DNA of 64,000 bases from Bathymodiolus brooksi. Its lineage: Eukaryota; Mollusca; Bivalvia; Mytilida; Modiolidae. The stretch is from contig OY804582.1 in the NCBI GenBank assembly GCA_963680875.1, forward strand, positions 55,632,646-55,696,645, written 5' to 3'. A program made the position numbers and the translations under genes. Positions 1 through 10,700 of this stretch are shown piece after piece (within the stretch, counting starts at the first letter, position 1; each line of letters opens with the position of its first letter). Below the pieces are notes generated by a model. That model saw only the letters and a program-made list of their open reading frames with translations. It was not told the origin of the DNA and made no database searches.

Positions 1-2
1 AA

Positions 3-2561
3 CATCGATATGATGCAAAAGATCCCAAATACAGGATTTTGTATAATCATTTCAATCAACCGGGTCATGACCGCTGTTTGACGATGAAAGTTCGAATCAT
101 CGAGAAGATTTACCATCATACAAACAGTCCTATTCTTAGTACACCTTACCGCACCGATAGAGAGTTGTTCTGGATAAAAGAATTAGGCACTGCAATGCCT
201 TACGGTTGCAATGATAACATCAAAGGAGTGGGAAATTTGTCAAGTCCTGGATGCAACGAAATCAACGTGATGAGCCTTTTTAATACTATTCCAAGAACTA
301 AACGTAGCCATGGTCATAAAAGAATTCAACATCCTAATGCTAAAAAGTCCTCTAAACCAAGAACGTTACAAGATACTTTTAATGATTTACTTTCTAATAT
401 ACAGAAACCTCTTGGAATTCATCATATTCGTACAATCTTATTTTCACTATCTGTAAACTACCTCAAAGATCTTAGGGATTTTGGACTTGACAAAGGAGGC
501 GTAGATCCTTTTTCTCCTAAGTACAGATTGTCTAGTATTATATGTGACGTGGCGTCCTTTCGTCTTTTTAAACCAGTTCGATCTGAACCTCTTCATGATA
601 ACAACAGAAAATTCCTCCATATTCCGTTTGCTAATAAAGGAATCGATGCTATTAACATCAGCAACATTCTTAATAGAAAAGAGGTCATAAAAGAAATTCC
701 ACCATATTTCAAAAATCAATCTGTTCCCATTGTCTCCTATAGCTACACTAACAGCATTGGCCGTAACATTTTCAACTACAAAGAAGCATTGCAAGATATT
801 AACATAAAAGAGTACATTAAGAACCCTCTGACTTGTGACTGCTCCCACTCTCCTTTTCAATACAACCCATCTGGACATGTAATCACGGGTGATCTGAATA
901 TCATTCAACATGAGAGTCTCCGAAAGGTGATTTCTCATGGTCCTAAATTCAGAGAACCTCAACACATCAATTGGAAACATAATTTCAAGATAATTATGGA
1001 TGCTGTTGAAGATTATGCCAGAAGGTGGATAAAGAGAGAAGTAGACCAAGATCCTGAGTTAGAGTCCTTGTCAGACTGGGTTAGAACAATTAGGTTTCTA
1101 GTACAAGGTCGGATTCACAAACTAAAAAATTGTGTTAATAGTCGACCTAAGTCTGTATTTAAAGACCAAGAAGCTGTTAAGTGTCTTTCCTCTCTTCATG
1201 ACAAATATGTTGTCGTTCCTGCGGACAAGGCTTCCAACAATATTGTGTTTGTATGTAAATCATATTACTTCGAATGTCTAATCAAGGAATTAGGCATACA
1301 TAGCAACACCTCTAGTAATACCACATACAAACCAACTTCGTTCGACAAAGATGAAATCCTAGCTAACCACAGATCATTCATGACCTCTTTAAACATTCCC
1401 TCTGGTAAAGAGTCTGAGGATTTACCCTATTTATATTGGATACCTAAACTCCATAAGACACCATACAAAGAAAGGTACATAGCGGGATCATCAACTTGTT
1501 CGACGAAAGAATTGTCTATTCACCTGACAAAGATTCTGTCTACAGTAAAAGAGGGACAACAGAAATATTGTGAAACTGTTTACTCGCGTAGTGGCATAAA
1601 TCACATGTGGATTTTGAAAAACTCTAAAGATCTTTTGGATAACCTGAAATCAAGATCTTTCTCTCAGGTATCCTCCATCAAAACTTTTGATTTTTCAACT
1701 CTATATACCACCCTACCGCATGACAAATTAAAAACCCGCTTAAAAGAAACAATTCATAAAGCTTTTAGTCATAGAAACTATGGCTCAAAATTTGTTGTGT
1801 TAGGCTACAATTCCACATATTTTTCAAACAAAATTCATAAAGGTAAAACATGCTACTCCGAGGAACAAGTGATCAGTATGCTGGAGTTCATCATCGATAA
1901 CATATTTGTCTCCTTTGGAGGGACACTGTTTCAGCAGGTCGTCGGCATACCAATGGGTACGAATTGTGCCCCTCTTCTAGCCGATTTATTTTTATACTCA
2001 TACGAGTCGGAGTTTCTTCAAAAGCTTGTAAAAGATAAGAAGATTCATGAGGCTAGAGCCTTTAATTTCACATACAGGTATATTGATGACGTTTTATCTA
2101 TCAATAATTCTAGATTTGCAGAATTTCTTCCATTGATATATCCTCCAGAGCTGGAAGTTAAAGAGACTACCGATACAGCTTCGTCCGCATCATTTTTGGA
2201 CTTATACCTCGAATTTGACGACAGTGGTCAACTCAGTACTAAAATTTATGATAAGCGGGACGACTTCAATTTTAAAATCATAAATTTTCCAAACATGTGC
2301 AGCAATATACCAGCTTCTCCTGCATATGGTGTTTACATCTCGCAATTGATTCGCTATGCAAGGGCCAGTAGCAATTATTCTGATTTCCTGAAACGTCATC
2401 TTCATCTGAGAAACAGGCTACTGGACCAGGGCTATAAAAAGATTCGCCTTATTCGATCTCTTAAAAAGTTTATATTCCGATACCAATATCTTGTCGAAAT
2501 ATATTCCGTCTCTGCAGAAATAATTATAAGCGATGCATTTTCATATAGTGAAAATGTATAA
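3..2561 (+). CDS. Penelope-like element polyprotein (GIY-YIG endonuclease remnant plus reverse transcriptase), 5'-partial
   Basis: This frame is open from base 3, the first complete codon, to the TAA at 2559-2561, so the N-terminus is outside the window. The codon at 39 is TTG and there is no reason to call it a start; residues below are numbered from it. Residues 1-60 resemble the second half of a GIY-YIG nuclease: His4 and His10, the R41-E42 pair with W45, and a PYGCND block with N58. The RT follows: PADK 394-397, WIPKLHK 467-473 with R479, motif A FDFSTLYTT with catalytic Asp551, motif B GIPMGT 636-641, and motif C YIDD 681-684 with Asp683/684. A thumb-like region (YGVYISQLIRYAR) comes next. 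This block set is typical of Penelope-like RTs, which copy element RNA onto nicked chromosomal DNA. An endonuclease placed before the RT fits the Chlamys/Naiad branch. No frameshift or internal stop is visible, so this copy may be young. The RT call is firm; the clade call is inference. Confidence 0.92.
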   Translation, partial: HRYDAKDPKYRILYNHFNQPGHDRCLTMKVRIIEKIYHHTNSPILSTPYRTDRELFWIKELGTAMPYGCNDNIKGVGNLSSPGCNEINVMSLFNTIPRTKRSHGHKRIQHPNAKKSSKPRTLQDTFNDLLSNIQKPLGIHHIRTILFSLSVNYLKDLRDFGLDKGGVDPFSPKYRLSSIICDVASFRLFKPVRSEPLHDNNRKFLHIPFANKGIDAINISNILNRKEVIKEIPPYFKNQSVPIVSYSYTNSIGRNIFNYKEALQDINIKEYIKNPLTCDCSHSPFQYNPSGHVITGDLNIIQHESLRKVISHGPKFREPQHINWKHNFKIIMDAVEDYARRWIKREVDQDPELESLSDWVRTIRFLVQGRIHKLKNCVNSRPKSVFKDQEAVKCLSSLHDKYVVVPADKASNNIVFVCKSYYFECLIKELGIHSNTSSNTTYKPTSFDKDEILANHRSFMTSLNIPSGKESEDLPYLYWIPKLHKTPYKERYIAGSSTCSTKELSIHLTKILSTVKEGQQKYCETVYSRSGINHMWILKNSKDLLDNLKSRSFSQVSSIKTFDFSTLYTTLPHDKLKTRLKETIHKAFSHRNYGSKFVVLGYNSTYFSNKIHKGKTCYSEEQVISMLEFIIDNIFVSFGGTLFQQVVGIPMGTNCAPLLADLFLYSYESEFLQKLVKDKKIHEARAFNFTYRYIDDVLSINNSRFAEFLPLIYPPELEVKETTDTASSASFLDLYLEFDDSGQLSTKIYDKRDDFNFKIINFPNMCSNIPASPAYGVYISQLIRYARASSNYSDFLKRHLHLRNRLLDQGYKKIRLIRSLKKFIFRYQYLVEIYSVSAEIIISDAFSYSENV
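39..218 (+). other. C-terminal half of a GIY-YIG endonuclease domain
   Basis: The first 60 or so residues carry an H-x5-H pair (His4, His10), an amphipathic stretch ending in EKIY, the R41-E42-x2-W45 block and the PYGCND block. In GIY-YIG nucleases a Glu in the second helix binds the metal and a later Asn helps shape the site; E42 and N58 are the natural candidates. The GIY and YIG strands themselves would lie upstream of base 1. In Naiad/Chlamys elements this domain is reported to hold a CCHH zinc finger, and the two His here could be its HH half. That last point is inference. Confidence 0.65.
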
Positions 2562-2603
2562 AGATAAAGAAGTCCAAAATGTCAAGAATTTTTTTGTCAA
2601 TGT

Positions 2604-2636
2604 GTGACGTAAAAATATTTTTGACATTTACGTCAC
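2604..2636. repeat. Perfect 10-bp inverted repeat, 13-nt loop
   Basis: The arms gtgacgtaaa (2604-2613) and tttacgtcac (2627-2636) are exact reverse complements. Each contains TGACGT or ACGTCA. A competing longer imperfect hairpin is possible, in which aatgtcaa (2578-2585) pairs with ttgacatt (2621-2628). It lies 43 bases after the RT stop codon. The sequence is directly visible; any role in RNA structure or termination is inference. Confidence 0.6.
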
Positions 2637-2707
2637 CGAATATGGTACTGCTTTGACAACTATTTTACCTATTTTGTTCCTGTATTTAAATACTGTTACA
2701 GTGACAG

Positions 2708-2829
2708 CCGGAACCTTTGAACCGTAATGAGAGCGGGAGGTTTGGCGCCTTAAAATCTGATTCAACCCACCATTTCTTTAGAAATGCCTGTACCAAGTCA
2801 GGGTCATTACGGTTTTCACAGTTTTCCGG
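2708..2829. repeat. Interrupted inverted repeat in the element tail
   Basis: The 11-base arms aaccgtaatga (2720-2730) and tcattacggtt (2804-2814) are exact reverse complements. Further out, ccggaa (2708-2713) pairs with ttccgg (2824-2829), separated by 6 and 9 unpaired bases. Together this gives a broken stem of about 23-26 bases enclosing a 73-base loop that includes the putative conserved bivalve segment. It could be an RNA fold of the retroelement 3' end, or the relic ends of a small inserted element. No flanking direct repeat was found to support the second option. Confidence 0.55.
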
Positions 2830-2920
2830 TTGTTGACTGATTTTGTCTGTTTATATAATTATGAGTTTTGACTTTCCCTTTATAAGATTGTTCGGAGTTC
2901 GGTAATTTTGTTATTACCTT

Positions 2921-4303
2921 TATTCCTGTACTACAATATCAAATAACCGAAACACAACATCAGCCAAATAGTCGTATTCCTGGACTACAATATCAAATAA
3001 CCCAAACACAACATCCGCCAAATAGTCATATTCCTGTACTACAATATCAAATAACCCAAACACAACATCCGGCAAATAGTCATATTCCTATACTACAATA
3101 TCAAATAACCCAAACACAACATCCGCCAAATAGTCATATTTCTGGACTACAATATCAAATAACCAAAACACAACATCCGCCAAAGAGTCTTATTCCTGTA
3201 CTACAATACCAAATAACACAAACACAACATCCACCAAATAGTCATATTCCTGTACTACAATATCAAATAACCAAAACACAACATCCGCCAAATAAACGTA
3301 TTCCTGTACTACAATATCAAATAACCCAAACACAACATCCGCCAAATAGTCATATTCCTATACTACAATATCAAATAACCCAAACACAACATCCCCCAAA
3401 TAGTCATATTCCTGTACTACAATATCAAATAACCGAAACACAACATCCGCCAAATAGTCGTATTCCTGTACTACAATATCAAATAACCCAAACACAACAT
3501 CAGCCAAATAGTCATATTCCTGTACTACAATATCAAATAACCAAAACACAACATCTGCCAAATAGTCATATTCCTGTACTACAAAATCAAATAACCCAAA
3601 CACAACATCCGCCAAATAGTCATATTCCTGTACTACAATATCAAATAACCCAAACACAACATCCGCCAAATAGTCATATTCCTGTACTACAATATCAACT
3701 AACCAAAAACACAACATCCACCAAATAGTCATATTCCTGTACTACAAAATCAAATAACCCAAACACAACATCTGCCAAATAGTCATATTCTTGTACTACA
3801 ATATTAAATAACCCAAACACAACATCCGCCAAATAGTCATATTCCTGTACTACAATATCAAATAACCCAAACACAACATCTGCCAAATAGTCATATTCCT
3901 GTACTACAATATCAAATAACCCAAACACAACATCCACCAAATAGTCATATTCCTGTACTATAATATCAAATAACCCAAACACAACATCCGCCAAATAGTC
4001 GTATTCCTTTACTACAATATCAAATAACCAAAACACAACATCCACCAAATAGTCATATTCCTGTACTACAATATCAAATAACCAAAACACAACATCCGCC
4101 AAATAGTCATATTCCTGTACTACAATATCAAATAACCCAAACACAACATCCGCCAAATAGTCGTATTCCTTTACTACAATATCAAATAACCGAAACACAA
4201 CATCAGCCAAATAGTCATATTCCTTTACTACAATATCAAATAACCCAAACACAACATCCACCAAATAGTCATATTCCTATACTACAATATCAAATAACCC
4301 AAA
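2921..4303. repeat. Array-edge segment also present at about 6486-7814
   Basis: The first ~1.4 kb of satellite next to the retroelement is repeated inside the array with an offset of 3,565 bases. The offset drops to 3,511 after one monomer is lost in the second copy. Shared rare variants include catccggcaaat (3067 and 6632), gccaaagagtctt (3180 and 6745) and catcccccaaat (about 3389 and 6954). The match begins at 2921 itself. This fixes the element-array junction and shows that the edge monomers are not degenerate. Confidence 0.85.
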
Positions 4304-7300
4304 CACAACATCCGCCAAATAGTCATATTTCTGGACTACAATATCAAATAACCAAAACACAACATCCGCCAAATAGTCATATTCCTGTACTACAATACCA
4401 AATAACACAAACACAACATCCACCAAATAGTCATATTCCTGTACTACAATATCAAATAACCCAAACACAACATCCGCCAAATAAACGTATTCCTGTACTA
4501 CAATATCAAATAACCCAAACACAACATCCGCCAAATAGTCATATTCCTATACTACAATATCAAATAACCCAAACACAACATCCGCCAAATAGTCATATTC
4601 CTGTACTACAATATCAAATAACCGAAACACACCATCCGCCAAATAGTCGTATTCCTGTACTACAATATCAAATAACCCAAACACAACATCAGCCAAATAG
4701 TCGTATTCCTGTACTACAATATCAAATAACCGAAACACAACATCCGCCAAATAATCATATTCCTTTACTACAATATCAAATAACCCAAACACAACATCAG
4801 CCAAATAGTCGTATTCCTGTACTACAATATCAAATAACCGAAACACAATATTCGCCAAATAATCGTATTCCTGTACTACAATATCAAATAACCGAAACAC
4901 AACATCAGCCAAATAGTCGTATTCCTGGACTACAATATCAAATAACCCAAACACAACATCCGGCAAATAGTCATATTCCTATACTACAATATCAAATAAC
5001 CCAAACACAACATCCGCCAAATAGTCGTATTCCTTTACTACAATATCAAATAACCGAAACACAACATCAGCCAAATAGTCATATTCCTTTACTACAATAT
5101 CAAATAACCCAAACACAACATCCACCAAATAGTCATATTCCTATACTACAATATCAAATAACCCAAACACAACATCCGCCAAATAGTCATATTTCTGGAC
5201 TACAATATCAAATAACCAAAACACAACATCCGCCAAATAGTCATATTCCTGTACTACAATACCAAATAACACAAACACAACATCCACCAAATAGTCATAT
5301 TCCTGTACTACAATATCAAATAACCCAAACACAACATCCGCCAAATAAACGTATTCCTGTACTACAATATCAAATAACCCAAACACAACATCCGCCAAAT
5401 AGTCATATTCCTATACTACAATATCAAATAACCCAAACACAACATCCGCCAAATAGTCATATTCCTGTACTACAATATCAAATAACCGAAACACACCATC
5501 CGCCAAATAGTCGTATTCCTGTACTACAATATCAAATAACCCAAACACAACATCAGCCAAATAGTCGTATTCCTGTACTACAATATCAAATAACCGAAAC
5601 ACAACATCCGCCAAATAATCATATTCCTTTACTACAATATCAAATAACCCAAACACAACATCAGCCAAATAGTCGTATTCCTGTACTACAATATCAAATA
5701 ACCGAAACACAATATTCGCCAAATAATCGTATTCCTGTACTACAATATCAAATAACCGAAACACAACATCAGCCAAATAGTCGTATTCCTGGACTACAAT
5801 ATCAAATAACCCAAACACAACATCCGCCAAATAGTCATATTCCTGGACTACAATATCAAATAACCCAAACACAACATCCGCCAAATAGTCATATTCCTAT
5901 ACTACAATATCAAATAACCCAAACACAACATCCGCCAAATAGTCATATTTCCGGACTACAATATCAAATAACCAAAACACAACATCCGCCAAATAGTCAT
6001 ATTCCTGTACTACAATACCAAATAACACAAACACAACATCCACCAAATAGTCATATTCCTGTACTACAATATCAAATAACCCAAACACAACATCCGCCAA
6101 ATAAACGTATTCCTGTACTACAATATCAAATAACCCAAACACAACATCCGCCAAATAGTCATATTCCTATACTACAATATCAAATAACCCAAACACAACA
6201 TCCGCCAAATAGTCATATTCCTGTACTACAATATCAAATAACCGAAACACACCATCCGCCAAATAGTCGTATTCCTGTACTACAATATCAAATAACCCAA
6301 ACACAACATCAACCAAATAGTCGTATTCCTGTACTACAATATTAAATAACCGAAACACAACATCCGCCAAATAATCATATTCCTTTACTACAATATCAAA
6401 TAACCCAAACACAACATCAGCCAAATAGTCGTATTCCTGTACTACAATATCAAATAACCGAAACACAATATTCGCCAAATAATCGTATTCCTGTACTACA
6501 ATATCAAATAACCGAAACACAACATCAGCCAAATAGTCGTATTCCTGGACTACAATATCAAATAACCCAAACACAACATCCGCCAAATAGTCATATTCCT
6601 GTACTACAATATCAAATAACCCAAACACAACATCCGGCAAATAGTCATATTCCTATACTACAATATCAAATAACCCAAACACAACATCCGCCAAATAGTC
6701 ATATTTCTGGACTACAATATCAAATAACCAAAACACAACATCCGCCAAAGAGTCTTATTCCTGTACTACAATACCAAATAACACAAACACAACATCCACC
6801 AAATAGTCATATTCCTGTACTACAATATCAAATAACCAAAACACAACATCCGCCAAATAAACGTATTCCTGTACTACAATATCAAATAACCCAAACACAA
6901 CATCCGCCAAATAGTCATATTCCTATACTACAATATCAAATAACCCAAACACAACATCCCCCAAATAGTCATATTCCTGTACTACAATATCAAATAACCG
7001 AAACACAACATCCGCCAAATAGTCGTATTCCTGTACTACAATATCAAATAACCCAAACACAACATCAGCCAAATAGTCATATTCCTGTACTACAATATCA
7101 AATAACCAAAACACAACATCTGCCAAATAGTCATATTCCTGTACTACAAAATCAAATAACCCAAACACAACATCCGCCAAATAGTCATATTCCTGTACTA
7201 CAATATCAAATAACCCAAACACAACATCCGCCAAATAGTCATATTCCTGTACTACAATATCAACTAACCAAAAACACAACATCCACCAAATAGTCATATT

Positions 7301-7790
7301 CCTGTACTACAAAATCAAATAACCCAAACACAACATCTGCCAAATAGTCATATTCTTGTACTACAATATTAAATAACCCAAACACAACATCCGCCAAATA
7401 GTCATATTCCTGTACTACAATATCAAATAACCCAAACACAACATCCACCAAATAGTCATATTCCTGTACTATAATATCAAATAACCCAAACACAACATCC
7501 GCCAAATAGTCGTATTCCTTTACTACAATATCAAATAACCAAAACACAACATCCACCAAATAGTCATATTCCTGTACTACAATATCAAATAACCAAAACA
7601 CAACATCCGCCAAATAGTCATATTCCTGTACTACAATATCAAATAACCCAAACACAACATCCGCCAAATAGTCGTATTCCTTTACTACAATATCAAATAA
7701 CCGAAACACAACATCAGCCAAATAGTCATATTCCTTTACTACAATATCAAATAACCCAAACACAACATCCACCAAATAGTCATATTCCTA
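3469..7790. repeat. Higher-order repeat of 4,322 bp, copy 1
   Basis: This block of about 80 monomers (80 x 54 = 4,320, plus two net indel bases) is followed directly by a second copy at 7791-12112. Many landmarks recur at a constant +4,322, including the frame-shifting ccaaaaacacaac monomer (about 3715 and 8037), the ccaaataaacgtatt monomers and the agtcatatttccgg variant (about 5949 and 10271). At the left boundary base 3468 is g while 7790 is a; identity starts at the next base. Within the block, smaller 864-bp and 756-bp repeats (16 and 14 monomers) recur around 4277, 5141 and 5897. Confidence 0.85.
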
Positions 7791-10700
7791 TACTACAATA
7801 TCAAATAACCCAAACACAACATCAGCCAAATAGTCATATTCCTGTACTACAATATCAAATAACCAAAACACAACATCTGCCAAATAGTCATATTCCTGTA
7901 CTACAAAATCAAATAACCCAAACACAACATCCGCCAAATAGTCATATTCCTGTACTACAATATCAAATAACCCAAACACAACATCCGCCAAATAGTCATA
8001 TTCCTGTACTACAATATCAACTAACCAAAAACACAACATCCACCAAATAGTCATATTCCTGTACTACAAAATCAAATAACCCAAACACAACATCTGCCAA
8101 ATAGTCATATTCTTGTACTACAATATTAAATAACCCAAACACAACATCCGCCAAATAGTCATATTCCTGTACTACAATATCAAATAACCCAAACACAACA
8201 TCTGCCAAATAGTCATATTCCTGTACTACAATATCAAATAACCCAAACACAACATCCACCAAATAGTCATATTCCTGTACTATAATATCAAATAACCCAA
8301 ACACAACATCCGCCAAATAGTCGTATTCCTTTACTACAATATCAAATAACCAAAACACAACATCCACCAAATAGTCATATTCCTGTACTACAATATCAAA
8401 TAACCAAAACACAACATCCGCCAAATAGTCATATTCCTGTACTACAATATCAAATAACCCAAACACAACATCCGCCAAATAGTCGTATTCCTTTACTACA
8501 ATATCAAATAACCGAAACACAACATCAGCCAAATAGTCATATTCCTTTACTACAATATCAAATAACCCAAACACAACATCCACCAAATAGTCATATTCCT
8601 ATACTACAATATCAAATAACCCAAACACAACATCCGCCAAATAGTCATATTTCTGGACTACAATATCAAATAACCAAAACACAACATCCGCCAAATAGTC
8701 ATATTCCTGTACTACAATACCAAATAACACAAACACAACATCCACCAAATAGTCATATTCCTGTACTACAATATCAAATAACCCAAACACAACATCCGCC
8801 AAATAAACGTATTCCTGTACTACAATATCAAATAACCCAAACACAACATCCGCCAAATAGTCATATTCCTATACTACAATATCAAATAACCCAAACACAA
8901 CATCCGCCAAATAGTCATATTCCTGTACTACAATATCAAATAACCGAAACACACCATCCGCCAAATAGTCGTATTCCTGTACTACAATATCAAATAACCC
9001 AAACACAACATCAGCCAAATAGTCGTATTCCTGTACTACAATATCAAATAACCGAAACACAACATCCGCCAAATAATCATATTCCTTTACTACAATATCA
9101 AATAACCCAAACACAACATCAGCCAAATAGTCGTATTCCTGTACTACAATATCAAATAACCGAAACACAATATTCGCCAAATAATCGTATTCCTGTACTA
9201 CAATATCAAATAACCGAAACACGACATCAGCCAAATAGTCGTATTCCTGGACTACAATATCAAATAACCCAAACACAACATCCGGCAAATAGTCATATTC
9301 CTATACTACAATATCAAATAACCCAAACACAACATCCGCCAAATAGTCGTATTCCTTTACTACAATATCAAATAACCGAAACACAACATCAGCCAAATAG
9401 TCATATTCCTTTACTACAATATCAAATAACCCAAACACAACATCCACCAAATAGTCATATTCCTATACTACAATATCAAATAACCCAAACACAACATCCG
9501 CCAAATAGTCATATTTCTGGACTACAATATCAAATAACCAAAACACAACATCCGCCAAATAGTCATATTCCTGTACTACAATACCAAATAACACAAACAC
9601 AACATCCACCAAATAGTCATATTCCTGTACTACAATATCAAATAACCCAAACACAACATCCGCCAAATAAACGTATTCCTGTACTACAATATCAAATAAC
9701 CCAAACACAACATCCGCCAAATAGTCATATTCCTATACTACAATATCAAATAACCCAAACACAACATCCGCCAAATAGTCATATTCCTGTACTACAATAT
9801 CAAATAACCGAAACACACCATCCGCCAAATAGTCGTATTCCTGTACTACAATATCAAATAACCCAAACACAACATCAGCCAAATAGTCGTATTCCTGTAC
9901 TACAATATCAAATAACCGAAACACAACATCCGCCAAATAATCATATTCCTTTACTACAATATCAAATAACCCAAACACAACATCAGCCAAATAGTCGTAT
10001 TCCTGTACTACAATATCAAATAACCGAAACACAATATTCGCCAAATAATCGTATTCCTGTACTACAATATCAAATAACCGAAACACAACATCAGCCAAAT
10101 AGTCGTATTCCTGGACTACAATATCAAATAACCCAAACACAACATCCGCCAAATAGTCATATTCCTGGACTACAATATCAAATAACCCAAACACAACATC
10201 CGCCAAATAGTCATATTCCTATACTACAATATCAAATAACCCAAACACAACATCCGCCAAATAGTCATATTTCCGGACTACAATATCAAATAACCAAAAC
10301 ACAACATCCGCCAAATAGTCATATTCCTGTACTACAATACCAAATAACACAAACACAACATCCACCAAATAGTCATATTCCTGTACTACAATATCAAATA
10401 ACCCAAACACAACATCCGCCAAATAAACGTATTCCTGTACTACAATATCAAATAACCCAAACACAACATCCGCCAAATAGTCATATTCCTATACTACAAT
10501 ATCAAATAACCCAAACACAACATCCGCCAAATAGTCATATTCCTGTACTACAATATCAAATAACCGAAACACACCATCCGCCAAATAGTCGTATTCCTGT
10601 ACTACAATATCAAATAACCCAAACACAACATCAACCAAATAGTCGTATTCCTGTACTACAATATTAAATAACCGAAACACAACATCCGCCAAATAATCAT

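Larger units (their letters stand above)
1..2920 (+). mobile_element. Penelope-like retroelement, Naiad-type (3' part; 5' end outside window)
   Basis: The element consists of the endonuclease-RT frame plus a 359-bp non-coding tail, and it ends abruptly where the 54-bp satellite starts. The right end is fixed by comparison. Bases from 2921 onward match an internal array segment starting at 6486, while base 2920 (t) and base 6485 (g) already differ. No long terminal repeat, poly(A) tail or integrase domain is seen, which argues against LTR and ordinary LINE classes. Penelope-like elements are often 5'-truncated or carry tandem pseudo-LTRs; neither can be judged here because the 5' side is cut off. 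Clade assignment rests on the endonuclease lying before the RT. Confidence 0.85.
2562..2920 (+). other. 3' untranslated tail of the Penelope-like element
   Basis: These 359 bases carry no reading frame of note and differ in composition from both the RT gene and the satellite. They hold a 10-bp perfect hairpin at 2604-2636 and a longer interrupted inverted repeat between 2708 and 2829. A segment at about 2761-2802, containing aaatgcctgtaccaagtcag, resembles a sequence I recall as very common in mussel and other bivalve genomes; I cannot verify this here. The last ~70 bases are T-rich (gactttccc, ttcggagttcggtaatttt). Penelope-type RTs recognise the 3' end of their own RNA, so structures here are plausible priming or recognition elements, but nothing in the sequence proves it. 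Confidence 0.6.

Noticed and set aside
39..41. Start codon of the RT gene at base 39
   Set aside because: The codon is TTG, and the frame remains open and endonuclease-like upstream to the window edge, so the gene is 5'-partial.
447..1049. 200-codon minus-strand open frame inside the RT gene
   Set aside because: It lies wholly antisense to a frame with clear RT motifs, has no recognisable domain, and is best explained as a shadow.
2202..2405. 67-codon minus-strand open frame near the end of the RT gene
   Set aside because: It is antisense to the RT thumb region and has no domain or independent support.
2708..2829. Small terminal-inverted-repeat transposon nested in the tail
   Set aside because: The arms are short and interrupted, and no flanking direct duplication is visible. 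RNA structure is an equally good explanation.
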